From Syntrophobacter sp963666995 (GTDB lineage: Bacteria; Desulfobacterota; Syntrophobacteria; Syntrophobacterales; Syntrophobacteraceae), in assembly GCA_963666995.1 (NCBI GenBank), contig OY762941.1, forward strand, positions 3,844,001-3,908,000: 64,000 nucleotides of DNA, read 5' to 3'. A program made the translations under genes and the position numbers. Below the pieces are notes generated by a model. The model worked only from the letters and a program-made list of their open reading frames with translations, did not search any database and was not told where the DNA came from. Positions 8,640 through 17,880 of the stretch are shown one piece after another (within the stretch, counting starts at the first letter, position 1; every line of letters begins with the position of its first letter).

Positions 8640-9444
8640 CTTGTATTTTACACCATATAGCGTTCCGGGAGTCAACCTTTGCTTGCCAATAGGTCAACTT
8701 GGCGATTTTTCAGAATATGATTTACTTATAAACATCAACCTGGAGAAGTGCAGAAGGGCAAAGGGCAGGTGTTATTCTCTGACGGGTGCTGTGAGAGGCC
8801 ATTCTGTGAGGGTTTTGCCGGATGACTGCGGTTTCCATGTGGGTTAACATCGGTGGGGAGAGATGGATTTCTCGCACGTTCTTCCTAGATGCTCTTCTAC
8901 CGATTGTCTCAGAGCATCTCCGGTTATCTCCGGCTGTCTCAAGCATTCACAATGCGATAGGATCACCCTGCCGAAGGTTGGCCCAACCGGTATTCCCCGT
9001 GGCAAATTCGCAAACTTGATTGGATTCAGAGGGCAATGCGACTCTCGGGCGGTCCGCCGCGAGAAACCGCGGGGTCCGGCGTCTGCCGTTAAAAGAGGGC
9101 GCAACAGGCATAAACCTAGTCCACAGCCGCAAATGGGCTTATAATATAAAGTTGGTTGTCTTCGAAAACGGAAGCGACCCCGGGCTATAGGATAGGGTGC
9201 GCCGTGTCCCGTCGTGTTGCTTTGAAAGAAGGACGGCATGGCAACATGATGCGCCGCTCCCGTCGCGTCCCCCGGGAGCAGGGATGATAATTTTGTGCGA
9301 AACGTGACGATAATGGGGTAGGGTCGTGCTCCCTTGGAAGAAGGGCGGCATGGGATTCGGGATGTCGCCCCCATTATGTTCCCTTGAAAGAAAGACGACA
9401 TGGAAATATGATGCACCGCCGCTGTTGTTTGCTCGGAACTTAGG
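8640..9444. other. Long intergenic stretch; three degenerate repeat units at 9215-9425
   Basis: No convincing gene on either strand. Near its right end three related segments contain TTGAAAGAAGGACGGCATGG or close variants, with the CATGG at 9237, 9349 and 9399. Antisense frames through these segments give repeated SFFQ-like peptides, which are by-products of the repeat. The remainder (8640-9210) shows nothing recognisable. Confidence 0.5.
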
Positions 9445-9450
9445 ATGACA

Positions 9451-10062
9451 ATGAAAGAAATAATCGCCATACACGGAAGTCCCAGACGCAAAGGGAATAT
9501 TTCCCGGCTGTTCGGCGAAGCGGTCCGCGGCGCGCGGGATGCGGGCGCGCAGGTCGAGGAAGTCGTCCTGAGGGACCTCAAGATGTCGCCGTGCCTCGAA
9601 CTGTACGCCTGCCGGGAAACCGGCCGCTGCTCGATCCGGGACGACTTCCAGAAGGTCTACGACAGTTTGCTCGAATGCAAGGGGATCATTCTTGCCTCGC
9701 CCATCTTCTTCTACACGGTGAGCGCTCATACCAAGATCCTCATGGACCGCTGCCAGTCGCTGTGGGTGAAACGATACTGGCTGGACAAGGTGCCGTTCGG
9801 GACTGCCGATTATCCGAGAAAGGGGCTTTTCATCTCCATCGGGGCGACCAGGGGAGAGAAGCTTTTTGACGGGGCCGTGCTCACCGTACGCTACTTCTTC
9901 GACGCCCTGGGCGCGGAACTCTGGCGTTCGCTTCTCTACCGCGGGGTGAATGCCGCGCAGGGAGTGTCCGACCATCCGGAGTGGCTGGAAGAATCCTACC
10001 TGGCGGGCCGGGACATGGCGCAGGCGATCCTGAACCCGGGAAAGGAGCAGCAGCTCCGGTGA
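9451..10062 (+). CDS. Flavodoxin-like NAD(P)H-dependent oxidoreductase
   Basis: A ~203-residue cytoplasmic protein of the NADPH-dependent FMN reductase/flavodoxin-like family. The FMN phosphate loop is HGSPRRKGNISRLF near the N-terminus. A cysteine pair region (SPCLELYACRETGRC) resembles the iron-sulfur flavoprotein segment, but only part of the cluster motif is visible. ASPIFFYTVSAHTKILMDR is the second flavin-contact segment. I chose the ATG at 9451 because AGGA lies 6-9 bases before it; the in-frame ATG at 9445 overlaps that site. The stop overlaps the start of the ABC exporter gene by four bases, so the two are translationally coupled. Its substrate is unknown. Confidence 0.88.
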   Translation: MKEIIAIHGSPRRKGNISRLFGEAVRGARDAGAQVEEVVLRDLKMSPCLELYACRETGRCSIRDDFQKVYDSLLECKGIILASPIFFYTVSAHTKILMDRCQSLWVKRYWLDKVPFGTADYPRKGLFISIGATRGEKLFDGAVLTVRYFFDALGAELWRSLLYRGVNAAQGVSDHPEWLEESYLAGRDMAQAILNPGKEQQLR

Positions 10063-11855
10063 GTAAAGGCAGTTATGCTTTCGGCTCCGACGCCGATACC
10101 GATACGGATGTAAAGACCGGGTCGTGGAGTTCGGTCGCGCTCATCATCCCTTATTTCAGGCGCTACGCCCTCCGGGTCGGCATCGGGTTCCTCACGCTCA
10201 TCACCGTCGATTTCCTGCAACTCATCGTCCCCAGGATCATCAAGTTCGCGGTGGATGACCTCCAGAAGGGAACGGCGACCCAGTCCATTCTCGTCCGGTA
10301 CGCCCTTTACATAATCCTCCTTGCCGTCCTGATCGCTCTGCTCCGGTTCTTCTGGAGAAACCTGCTCCTCGGGTTCTCACGCCTCCTGGAAACGGACCTC
10401 AGGAGCCGTCTCTTTTCGCACATACTCACCCTGGACAAGGCATTTTTCCAGCGTACGACGGCCGGCGAGGTCATGGCCCTTGCGACGAACGACCTGTCGG
10501 CGGTCCAGCTCGCCGCCGGCATGGGGCTGGTCGCTTTCGTGGACGCGGTCTTCATGGGGTTTGCCGCCTTCCTGTTCATGGCCTACATCAACCCGACCCT
10601 TACCTTCATCGCCATTGCGCCCATGCCCGTTCTGGCGTTCCTCACGCGGTACCTCTCAAGCAGGCTCCACCGGCGGTTCAAAAAGGTCCAGGAACAGTTT
10701 TCGGTCCTGACTGAATTTGCCCGGTCCACGTTTTCATCCATTCGCCTGATCAAGGCGTACAACCAGGAAACGCCACAGGCCGCCCGGTTTGGCGATATGG
10801 GTGAAACCTACGTGAGGGACAACGTTCGTCTCGCGATGGTTTACGGCATGCTCATGCCCGTCTCCGGCCTCGTCGGCAACGTCAGCATGCTCCTCGTTGT
10901 TTTCTTCGGCGGCCGGATGGCCATTGGCGGAACGATCACCGCCGGGGATTTCGTCGCGTTCATCAGCTACCTCTTCCTCATGACCTGGCCGATGATGGCC
11001 ATGGGGTGGGTGGCGGACCTTTCTCAGCGCGGCATCACTTCTCTTGGCCGGATCCAGGAATTGATCCTCCAAAGGCCGGGCCTTCAGGATTCGCAGAAGC
11101 CCGTTTCCGAGCGCATAACGAAGGGGGACATTTCCGTTCGAAAGCTTTCATTCGCCTATCCGGGCCAGAGCGACCCCGCCCTGAAGGAAATCGATCTGCA
11201 CGTGCCGTCCGGCCTTTTCCTCGGAATCGTGGGAAGGACCGGCTCGGGGAAGACCACGCTGTGTCACCTGCTCGCCCGGCTCTATCCCGTGCCCGACCGC
11301 ACCCTGTTCTTCGACGGACTGGATGTGAACGATCTCCCCCTTTCGGCCGTAAGAGGCGCCATCGCCTATGTTCCGCAGGACGTGAGTCTCTTCTCGGACA
11401 CGGTTGCCTATAATATCGCCCTGGGGCGGCCGACCGCGACCCGGCGGGAAATCGAGGCGGCAGCAACCGCGGCCGCGATTCACGATGAAATTGTCGCCAT
11501 GAAGGACGGGTATGAAACGAGAATAGGGGAGAAGGGGATCAAATTGTCGGGAGGACAGCGCCAGAGGCTTGCCATCGCCAGGGCGCTCCTGCTCGAGCGC
11601 CCCATCATCATCATCGACGACGGGCTGTCCGCGGTCGATATGGAAACCGAACATGCGATCATCCAATCGATTGCGGCCTATCTGAAAGGGCGTACCTGCA
11701 TCGTCGTATCTCATCGGATCGCCCCCCTGGCCGATGCTCAGGAAATCCTGGTGATGGAGCGGGGGCGCATCGTCCAACGCGGAACGCACGATCACCTTTT
11801 GCAGCACAGCCCCTTTTATTCGACCATTTACAGGGAGCAGACCCGTTCGAGGTAG
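10059..11855 (+). CDS. ABC exporter half-transporter, subunit with degenerate catalytic site (MdlA-like)
   Basis: A ~598-residue half-transporter: six-helix exporter-type membrane domain (about 30-315) followed by a nucleotide-binding domain (about 350-590). Walker A is GRTGSGKTT near 391, the Q loop YVPQDVSLFSD, the signature LSGGQRQR near 497 and the switch histidine IVVSHR. Walker B reads IIIIDDG: the catalytic glutamate is replaced by aspartate, as in the degenerate-site subunit of heterodimeric exporters such as MdlA or TM287. The start is a GTG at 10059 that overlaps the stop codon of the preceding gene (GTGA), with AAGGAG about 12 bases upstream. It pairs with the subunit at 12262-14091. 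The transported molecule is unknown; lipids or drugs are usual for the family. Confidence 0.93.
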   Translation: MSKGSYAFGSDADTDTDVKTGSWSSVALIIPYFRRYALRVGIGFLTLITVDFLQLIVPRIIKFAVDDLQKGTATQSILVRYALYIILLAVLIALLRFFWRNLLLGFSRLLETDLRSRLFSHILTLDKAFFQRTTAGEVMALATNDLSAVQLAAGMGLVAFVDAVFMGFAAFLFMAYINPTLTFIAIAPMPVLAFLTRYLSSRLHRRFKKVQEQFSVLTEFARSTFSSIRLIKAYNQETPQAARFGDMGETYVRDNVRLAMVYGMLMPVSGLVGNVSMLLVVFFGGRMAIGGTITAGDFVAFISYLFLMTWPMMAMGWVADLSQRGITSLGRIQELILQRPGLQDSQKPVSERITKGDISVRKLSFAYPGQSDPALKEIDLHVPSGLFLGIVGRTGSGKTTLCHLLARLYPVPDRTLFFDGLDVNDLPLSAVRGAIAYVPQDVSLFSDTVAYNIALGRPTATRREIEAAATAAAIHDEIVAMKDGYETRIGEKGIKLSGGQRQRLAIARALLLERPIIIIDDGLSAVDMETEHAIIQSIAAYLKGRTCIVVSHRIAPLADAQEILVMERGRIVQRGTHDHLLQHSPFYSTIYREQTRSR

Positions 11856-11963
11856 ATCTGATGGAGGGTGCCTTGAAAATACCGATTTTCAAGGCTTCGC
11901 GGGTGAGGCCGGCATTGAAAATTGCGTTCAGGAAAGCAGCAAGCGAGGTTTCTCAAGAGCAGT

Positions 11964-11994
11964 GTAGGGTGGGCACAGATTCATCGTGCCCACC
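11964..11994. repeat. REP palindrome, copy 4
   Basis: GTAGGGTGGGCACAG...CGTGCCCACC, very close to copy 2. With copy 5 at 12021 it forms an inverted pair about 26 bp apart, an arrangement like a REPIN. Confidence 0.8.
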
Positions 11995-12020
11995 ATTTTT
12001 CGGCCATGCGGTGTATACGG

Positions 12021-12050
12021 CGGGCAGCGCTTCGCTTTTGCCCACCCTAC
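12021..12050. repeat. REP palindrome, copy 5
   Basis: CGGGCAGCGCTTCGCTTTTG followed by CCCACCCTAC. It is inverted relative to copy 4. The loop sequence resembles copies 1 and 6 rather than 2-4, which suggests two subtypes. Confidence 0.75.
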
Positions 12051-12109
12051 CAACTCGTTATAGGAGGAGGGCAGGGGACCTGCCGCCGCGATTCCACGGC
12101 CCATCCTCC

Positions 12110-12175
12110 GAGCCTCCTCTTGCGCTTCGCGCCCGGACAAGCAAGTTGTCCGGGCCACCCAAGGGATGCTCGACC
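12110..12175. repeat. Hairpin repeat shared with 60780-60845
   Basis: CTTGCGCTTCGCGCCCGGACA, then TTGTCCGGGCCACCCA, forms a GGACAA/TTGTCC hairpin. A near copy (GTGCGCTTCGCGCACGGAC, then TTGTCCGTGCCACCCA) lies at about 60780-60845. Confidence 0.6.
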
Positions 12176-12180
12176 CACGG

Positions 12181-12204
12181 GCGGGCAGCGCTTCGCTTTT
12201 GCCC
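12181..12204. repeat. REP palindrome, copy 6 (partial)
   Basis: GGGCAGCGCTTCGCTTTTGCCC, identical in its core to copy 5 but without the CACCCTAC tail. It lies about 57 bp upstream of the second ABC exporter gene. Confidence 0.65.
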
Positions 12205-12261
12205 ATGACCGGCGGGCGCCTTCGGACAGCGCCAAGCGGAAGGAAGTGACGGAACAGGACC

Positions 12262-14091
12262 ATGCAGAACGATTACGGATATTTTGAAGGGGAGCAGATC
12301 GGACGTATCGGAGACGTCCGGCTCTGGCGCCGCATCCTCGGCTTTGTGCTCCCCCAGTGGAAATGGGTTGCCCTTGCGGTCCTGTTGTCGTTCATCGTTA
12401 CCGGCACCAGTCTCGTCCTCCCGAGACTCGTTCAGGTGAGCATCGACCGGTACATCGTCGGTACCGGTTTGGATATTGCCGTCAGGATAAAGGGTGTGGC
12501 CTCGATGGCGGCATTCTTCCTGCTTGCCGTGGTCATCGGTTTCATCGCGAACTTCATCCAGGTGATCGTGCTGGAATGGACGGGCCAGAGGATTATGCAG
12601 TCCCTCAGGCAGCGCCTGTTCAACCACGTCGTGGGCCTCGACCTCTCCTTTTTCAGCGCGCATCCGGTAGGCCGGCTGGTGACAAGGCTCACGAACGACA
12701 TCCAGAACATGTACGAAATGTTCACGTCCGTGATCGTGACACTTTTCAACGAGGGAATACGGCTCGTCGGCATCCTTGCGATACTCTTCTGGATGAACTG
12801 GAAGCTTGCGGCGATGCTCAGCGTGACTTTCCCCATCATGCTGCTGATCACCCTCTGGTTCGGACGCCTGAGCAGGGATGCATTCCGGGAAATCCGGCAG
12901 CACCTGGCCGGGATCAACGCCTTCATCCAGGAAACCGTCTACGGGATGTCGATTATCCAGCTCTTCCTGAGGGAAAAGGACATCCACGAGAAGTTTTCGG
13001 ACCTCAACCGGAAATACTACGATTCCGCTTTCTACCAGATATGGATTTTCGGGATTTTCGTGCCGCTGATCGAGGTCATGAGTTCCGTGTCGATGGCGCT
13101 CATCATCTGGTACGGCGGCGGTGAAATCCTCCGGAACCATATGACGATCGGTATCCTGGCCGCCTTCATTTCGTACATGAGGCTGTTCTTCCAGCCCCTG
13201 CGGGAACTGTCTCAGAAGTACTCCATCGTTCAGTCCGCGATGGCCTCCGCGGAGCGGATCTTTCAGCTCCTGGAAGTCACCGATTCGTTTCCCGAAGCGG
13301 CTGATCCCGTGAAAATCCAGGAAGTCTCAGGGGACATCGTCTTTAAGAACGTTACGTTCGAATACGAACCGGACCGCCCGGCCATCAGGGACCTCTCGTT
13401 TCATGTCAAACCGGGAGAGACACTGGCCATTGTCGGAGCGACGGGGTCCGGGAAAACGACCATCATCAACCTGCTGGAGCGGTTCTACGATCCGCGTTCG
13501 GGGGCGATCGAGCTGGACGGAATCGACCTGCACCGTCTCGATCCGCACTGGCTGAGGGAACGCATCGGACTGGTCATGCAGGATGTGTTCATCGTGCCCG
13601 GGACCCTGAGGGAAAATATCGTACTCGACCGCCGGGTGACCGAAGAAAATCTCAATGAAACGATCGAACTGTCTCAATTGACCGCCCTGGTGAAATCGCT
13701 TCCCCAGGGGCTGGAAACCCGCATAGGCGAGGGAGGCATGGATTTCTCGGCCGGGCAGAGACAACTGCTCGCCCTTGCGCGGGTGCTCGTGCGCAATCCC
13801 CGCATCCTCGTGCTCGATGAGGCTACGGCCAATGTCGACACCGAGACGGAGATGCTCGTGGAAAAAGCGGTCCAGGCGGTGCTTTCCAATCGAACGAGCA
13901 TCGTGGTCGCGCACAGGCTGTCGACCATCAGGAGGGCGGACCGGATCCTGGTCATGGATCACGGCCGGATCGTCGAAGAGGGGACCCACGACGACCTGAT
14001 GACGCTGAACGGGCTCTACAGCCACCTCCAGTCCCTGCAAAACGGGGTCGGGCATGCGGTGCACGAAGAGTTGGTTTCAGAGGCGGGTTAG
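12262..14091 (+). CDS. ABC exporter half-transporter, catalytically canonical subunit (MdlB-like)
   Basis: A 609-residue half-transporter with six membrane helices (about 30-320) and a nucleotide-binding domain (about 350-590). Walker A is GATGSGKTT near 393, Walker B ILVLDEAT near 515 with the catalytic glutamate present, and the switch histidine VVAHR. The signature is FSAGQ instead of LSGGQ. This is the reciprocal of the preceding subunit, which has a good signature but an aspartate in Walker B. One ATP site should therefore be degenerate and the other consensus. The start ATG follows CAGGACC. A 400 bp gap full of REP palindromes separates the two subunit genes, unusual for partners that need equal expression. 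Confidence 0.93.
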   Translation: MQNDYGYFEGEQIGRIGDVRLWRRILGFVLPQWKWVALAVLLSFIVTGTSLVLPRLVQVSIDRYIVGTGLDIAVRIKGVASMAAFFLLAVVIGFIANFIQVIVLEWTGQRIMQSLRQRLFNHVVGLDLSFFSAHPVGRLVTRLTNDIQNMYEMFTSVIVTLFNEGIRLVGILAILFWMNWKLAAMLSVTFPIMLLITLWFGRLSRDAFREIRQHLAGINAFIQETVYGMSIIQLFLREKDIHEKFSDLNRKYYDSAFYQIWIFGIFVPLIEVMSSVSMALIIWYGGGEILRNHMTIGILAAFISYMRLFFQPLRELSQKYSIVQSAMASAERIFQLLEVTDSFPEAADPVKIQEVSGDIVFKNVTFEYEPDRPAIRDLSFHVKPGETLAIVGATGSGKTTIINLLERFYDPRSGAIELDGIDLHRLDPHWLRERIGLVMQDVFIVPGTLRENIVLDRRVTEENLNETIELSQLTALVKSLPQGLETRIGEGGMDFSAGQRQLLALARVLVRNPRILVLDEATANVDTETEMLVEKAVQAVLSNRTSIVVAHRLSTIRRADRILVMDHGRIVEEGTHDDLMTLNGLYSHLQSLQNGVGHAVHEELVSEAG

Positions 14092-14155
14092 AGGAAGTTG
14101 AGTTCAGGACGATAGTCTCAGAATCGCAAGAAAAAGCGGAGGAATGATTCCCGGG

Positions 14156-14366
14156 CTGCTGCCCGAAGGAAAAGGGTCTGCATTCCCACGCGGGAGCGTG
14201 GGAACGAGCGTAATCAGGATTCGTCATTCCGGCGGAGGCCGGAATCCAGAATCTTTGAAATTATTGGATAATTCCAATTATCGACACTGGACCCCGGCAG
14301 TATCGCCGGGGTGACGTTGTCTGGACAAGCGGCTCATTTTTCACTTGAATTCTGTTTGGGCAACAG
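14156..14366 (-). repeat. CTGTTGCCCAAA element, copy B
   Basis: Same family as 1285-1469 but reversed: GTTTGGGCAACAG closes it at 14366. An extra hairpin CCCACGCGGGAGCGTGGG is inserted near its left end. It lies between the ABC exporter and the DUF554 gene. Confidence 0.75.
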
Positions 14367-14418
14367 GCCGTTCCCCACGCTTTTCATTTTCTAATAGTAT
14401 CTCGAATGCAAATTGTTA

Positions 14419-15117
14419 TCAGAACCAGTTCTTCAGCCAGGGAATGACGGCGACGATCAGAGGGGCGATGGCCAGCGCGGGCAGGAAACTGGCGAGGCGG
14501 ATCTGTTTTAGGTCCAGCAGCTTAAAGCCTATCCCCACGATGATCAGCCCGCCCGTTGCGGTCATTTCGGTGATCATGGGCGCGGTCAGGAGCTGCGAGA
14601 GGATGCTCGCGAAGAGGGTGATGCCGCCCTGGTAGATGAATATCGAGAGCGCCGAAAGCGCGACCCCCCATCCAAGGCTTGCGGAAAAGGCGATGGACGC
14701 GAACCCGTCGAGCAGTGCCTTGATGGTCAGCAGGCGGTAGTCGCCGCGCAATCCGTCCTCGATCGATCCCAGTATCGCCATGGGACCGATGCAAAACACC
14801 AGGCTCGCCATGACGAATCCTTCACCGAAAGTACCCCCGCGGCCCCCGGACATCCGGGACTGCAGGAAGTCTCCGAGCTTCTCCAGGCCTTCCGACAGTT
14901 TGAGGACCTCTCCGAGGACCCCGCCCAGAAGGACGGCTCCCAGGACAACCAGGACGTTCTTCGTGTCGAGCGCCATCTGGAGGCCGACCAGGATCGTCAG
15001 CAGCCCCAGGCCGTGAAGGACCGTCAGGCGGATCCTTTCCGGCAGCCTGGTTCCCACGGCCACGCCGATCGCGCTTCCCGCAACGATCGAACCCATGTTG
15101 ATATAGGTTCCCAGCAT
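14419..15117 (-). CDS. DUF554 family integral membrane protein
   Basis: A 232-residue protein with about six to seven hydrophobic segments and the family opening GTYINMGSIVAGSAIGVAVG. GGVLGEVLKLSEGLEKLG is typical of DUF554 (YdfK/YqgA type). GIGFKLLDLKQIRLASFLPA near the C-terminus is also conserved. The biochemical role of the family is not established; transport is suspected from its topology. Its ATG overlaps the stop codon of the upstream protease gene by one base (TGATG), so the two form an operon. Confidence 0.88.
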   Translation of the reverse strand: MLGTYINMGSIVAGSAIGVAVGTRLPERIRLTVLHGLGLLTILVGLQMALDTKNVLVVLGAVLLGGVLGEVLKLSEGLEKLGDFLQSRMSGGRGGTFGEGFVMASLVFCIGPMAILGSIEDGLRGDYRLLTIKALLDGFASIAFSASLGWGVALSALSIFIYQGGITLFASILSQLLTAPMITEMTATGGLIIVGIGFKLLDLKQIRLASFLPALAIAPLIVAVIPWLKNWF

Positions 15118-16424
15118 CAGCCCGTCACCCTGCGGTCAAGCATGGACCGGGTGACGCCGCCGGAACCGGGCGGGTCGGCCTTTTCGAGCAATGCGGCTCT
15201 TTCGAGGAGCGGCGGATGGGAATAGTGGAACCGGACATAGAGGGGATGTGGCCTCAGGTTGGACATGTTGTCGGCGGCGAGCCGCTTTAGAGCGCTGAGA
15301 AGAGGCGCGGGAGTCTTTAGGATTTTGAGTGAAAAAAGGTCGGCCTGCCGTTCAAAATGCCTTGAAACGGCCATGTAAAACGGCTGCACGAAAAAGCCCG
15401 CTTTTTGCCACAGGATCCCGAGGATGAAAAGTCCGATGTAGGTATGCCGGGGGTCGAATCCGAACGAAGAATAGAGAACCGGCCAGGTGAGCATCCGGTA
15501 GCTCAGGTAAAATGCGATCAGCAGGGATGCCTCAAAAATCAGGGTCTGTTTCAGGATATGCTTCTTCTTGAGATGGCCGAGTTCGTGGGCCAACACCGCC
15601 AGAATTTCCTGGTGGGTGTGCGATTCGAGAAGCGTGTCGTAGAGGACCACCTGTTTCGTCTTGCCCAGGCCGGTGAAGTACGCGTTGGTATGGCGGCTTC
15701 GAATGCCGGCGTTCATCTGGAGTATCTTCTTGAGCCTGATTCCGTTTTCTTCCATCACCGTTCGGATCTTCTTTGCCAGCAGTTCGTCCCGCACCGGTTC
15801 GAACTTGTTGAAAAGCGGAGCGATAAGGACCGGATAGAGGACGGCGAGTGAAATCTGTACCGCGGATATGACGGCAAACCCCCAGAGCCACCAGTTCAGG
15901 GGCCAAACCTGGATCATCCGGATCAGGGCCGAGAGGAGGAGGGCCGTAAGACATCCTCCCAGCAGGGTTGATTTGAGACGGTCCGCAATCCACAACCTGA
16001 GGGTCGACCTGTTGAAGCCGAACTTCTCCTCGACAACAAAAGAATCGTACCAGCCGAACGGCAGCTCGACGACGTAAAGGATTGCACCCGGCGCCAGGAA
16101 GAAGAAAAGACCCGCCGGGACGGCGTGGAGGTCCCATTTGACGGTGAGACCTTCGAGAAAAGCAAGAAAACCGGACAGAATCAGGACCAGCAGCAGCGAT
16201 TCGGAAACCAGTTCCCGAAGGCAGCTCAAATGGCTCTTCGCCGTCGAGTATGCCTCGATCCCGGCCAGTCCCGGAGCGTCGATGAAGCCTTCGAAAAAAG
16301 GAGGGACGCTGCGGCCGTACTTTCTCATGTGCTTCAGGTTGAGCCGCTCCAGCCACATGACCGCCAGGGTCTGAGCGATGTAGAGGACCAAAAAGAAAAT
16401 AAGAAAATAGCTGATCTGAGCCAT
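15117..16424 (-). CDS. M48 family zinc metalloprotease, Ste24-like
   Basis: A 435-residue membrane protease of the M48A (Ste24/CAAX prenyl protease 1) type. Several membrane segments precede and follow the zinc site. The zinc-binding helix is AVLAHELGHLKKKH near residue 278, and the third ligand is the glutamate of SRHFERQADLFS. Bacterial members act in the inner membrane on membrane or envelope substrates, since prenylated CaaX proteins are not usual there. It is the first gene of a two-gene operon with the DUF554 protein, with the one-base overlap noted there. Confidence 0.93.
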   Translation of the reverse strand: MAQISYFLIFFLVLYIAQTLAVMWLERLNLKHMRKYGRSVPPFFEGFIDAPGLAGIEAYSTAKSHLSCLRELVSESLLLVLILSGFLAFLEGLTVKWDLHAVPAGLFFFLAPGAILYVVELPFGWYDSFVVEEKFGFNRSTLRLWIADRLKSTLLGGCLTALLLSALIRMIQVWPLNWWLWGFAVISAVQISLAVLYPVLIAPLFNKFEPVRDELLAKKIRTVMEENGIRLKKILQMNAGIRSRHTNAYFTGLGKTKQVVLYDTLLESHTHQEILAVLAHELGHLKKKHILKQTLIFEASLLIAFYLSYRMLTWPVLYSSFGFDPRHTYIGLFILGILWQKAGFFVQPFYMAVSRHFERQADLFSLKILKTPAPLLSALKRLAADNMSNLRPHPLYVRFHYSHPPLLERAALLEKADPPGSGGVTRSMLDRRVTG

Positions 16425-16593
16425 CCGAGCCTGCGATCCGGCGCTTCTTGTGCTTTAGTGACGATGAGCGCGCATGCGTATGTTTTTTTTTGCCCCGTTA
16501 AGATAAATCATGGGAACTCCGATGAAAAGAGAAAATCCTGATCTGGGCGATTCCACAGGAAGATGCCGCCGGGGCTGAAATGTCTTCAGAGAA

Positions 16594-16735
16594 TCACCCC
16601 CCCCCACTCAGCCTCCCCCGTCAAGGGGGAGGGGCTAAACGGCAATTCCTCTCCCTTGGTGGGAGGCACCAACTCGGATTCCCCTCCCCCGGCGGGAGGG
16701 GCGAGGGGAGGGGGACGGAATCGCTCAAATCAGGA
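16594..16735. repeat. CCCCTCCC-rich intergenic repeat
   Basis: Alternating CCCCTCCC and GGGAGGGG blocks with CAATTCC/AACTCGGATTCC spacers, ending ATCGCTCAAATCAGGA. A shorter relative at 50552-50620 shares the CAATTCCCCTCCCC..GGGGTGAGGGG and ATCGCTCAAATCAGGA parts. Confidence 0.6.
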
Positions 16736-16867
16736 AAATGCCGCTTGCTGCCGGAATGGACCGGCCGCTTGATTGATTTTCGGGTTATGCGTACCTATAG
16801 TCAATCAAGCGGAAAAAGGAGAAAGCTTCAGAGGAGAGACCGGTTCCTATCGAGGGAGGAATAAACA

Positions 16868-17059
16868 ATGGCTGTCTGGAAGTGCAATAATTGCGGAAAC
16901 ACGATGGAAGTGACAACCCCGCCCGACATTTGTCCATCCTGCAAAGAGAAATGTGAATTTGTCGATGTCTCCTGCTATATCCCCGAATGTGGAGGCCCCG
17001 AGTCGGGGAACGTCAATGAACAGGTGTTCCAGGAGAGTTTCAAGAAAGACAGGACGTAG
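16868..17059 (+). CDS. Rubredoxin-like small iron/zinc protein
   Basis: A 63-residue protein with WKCNNCG near the N-terminus and CPSCKEKCEF about 20 residues later: two CxxC knuckles that suit a rubredoxin-type Fe(Cys)4 or zinc site. Two more cysteines follow (SCYIPECGG). Rubredoxin-like proteins of this length occur in anaerobes in electron transfer or oxygen-stress defence. The start ATG has an excellent GGAGG site eight bases upstream. It may be cotranscribed with the small gene 78 bp downstream. Confidence 0.85.
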   Translation: MAVWKCNNCGNTMEVTTPPDICPSCKEKCEFVDVSCYIPECGGPESGNVNEQVFQESFKKDRT

Positions 17060-17137
17060 GCTGGCGGGCGCATCCTGCGGCATTTCCCGCCAATGGCCGT
17101 ATTCCCGGCCGCTTCCGCGCTGGGAGAGGAGCATTTT

Positions 17138-17560
17138 ATGTACGACAGGCGCAATCTGCACGCGAAGATCCAGGAACTCTGCGACTGTTTCGCCACCACG
17201 GATCCGCTGCTCGAGATGTCAAAACTCGCCTCGGGACCGGCCGACGATGAAGCAGCCCTGAAATGGATCGCACTCGCGGTGCTCCACGGGATAAATGCAA
17301 ACGCCAAGAAGATCACCCTGACGAAAACCGGCGACGGCCGGGTCCTGGTCAGCGCCAAATACAGGGAAGCCGGCCTGCCGTCTCCCGGAGTTGAAATCGG
17401 CGGGAAGGTCCTGGAGACCCTGCGGGAGATCACTCACCTGGAAAAAGAAAAAGGCAAGACCCCTCTTGCCCTGGGGGTTCGAGACAGCAGTCTCGAACTT
17501 GTTGTGAAAGCGGAAAAGGACAGGGAAGGGGAAATCCTGTCCCTTGAATTTCCCGGCTGA
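17138..17560 (+). CDS. Small conserved-looking protein of unknown function
   Basis: A 140-residue soluble protein beginning MYDRRNLHAKIQELC. The ATG at 17138 is preceded by GAGGAG at about seven bases, better than the upstream ATG at 17093. The predicted fold is a helical N-terminus (HAKIQELCDCFATTDPLLEM), a helix around ALKWIALAVLHGINAN, then strands ITLTKT..VLVSAKYR and a C-terminal strand pair. No motif is recognised. It follows the rubredoxin-like gene and may form an operon with it. Confidence 0.65.
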   Translation: MYDRRNLHAKIQELCDCFATTDPLLEMSKLASGPADDEAALKWIALAVLHGINANAKKITLTKTGDGRVLVSAKYREAGLPSPGVEIGGKVLETLREITHLEKEKGKTPLALGVRDSSLELVVKAEKDREGEILSLEFPG

Positions 17561-17693
17561 TTTATCTGAGGGTATCCCATCGTGGGCGCCGCCCCGGGTG
17601 CCCGTATGATATCCCGTCCGGAAAGGGCCTCAAGTGAAACGAGGCCCGGCATTCCCCATCTGCAGGATCGACGGAATTCCGCGGATTGCAGAC

Positions 17694-17873
17694 CTGTTGC
17701 TCAGAGGAAAAGCCGGGGTCATATGAAGCCATGATTGGTCATTCCGGCAAAGGCCGGAATCCAGGCACTTTGAAAACATTGGGTAATTCCAATTGACGAC
17801 AGTGGACCCCGGCAATATCGCCGGGGTGACGTTTCCGGACAAACGACTCGTTTCCCGGATTCTTCCGTGGCGA
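17694..17873 (-). repeat. CTGTTGCCCAAA element, copy C
   Basis: Same family and orientation as copy B. Both internal palindromes are clear (GTCATTCCGGC..GCCGGAATCCAGG and CCCCGGCAATATCGCCGGGG). The right inverted end is worn. It lies directly downstream of the fliA-like gene. Confidence 0.75.
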
Positions 17874-17880
17874 CACCCCC

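Noticed and set aside
8844..9975. Overlapping minus-strand frames containing SFFQ-like repeated peptides
   Set aside because: They run through degenerate repeats and antisense to the flavodoxin-like gene, and have no ribosome-binding site or family match.
12058..13140. Long minus-strand frame (360 codons) across the start of the second ABC exporter gene
   Set aside because: It is antisense to a gene with full Walker and signature motifs and shows charge-biased, unstructured residues without family features.
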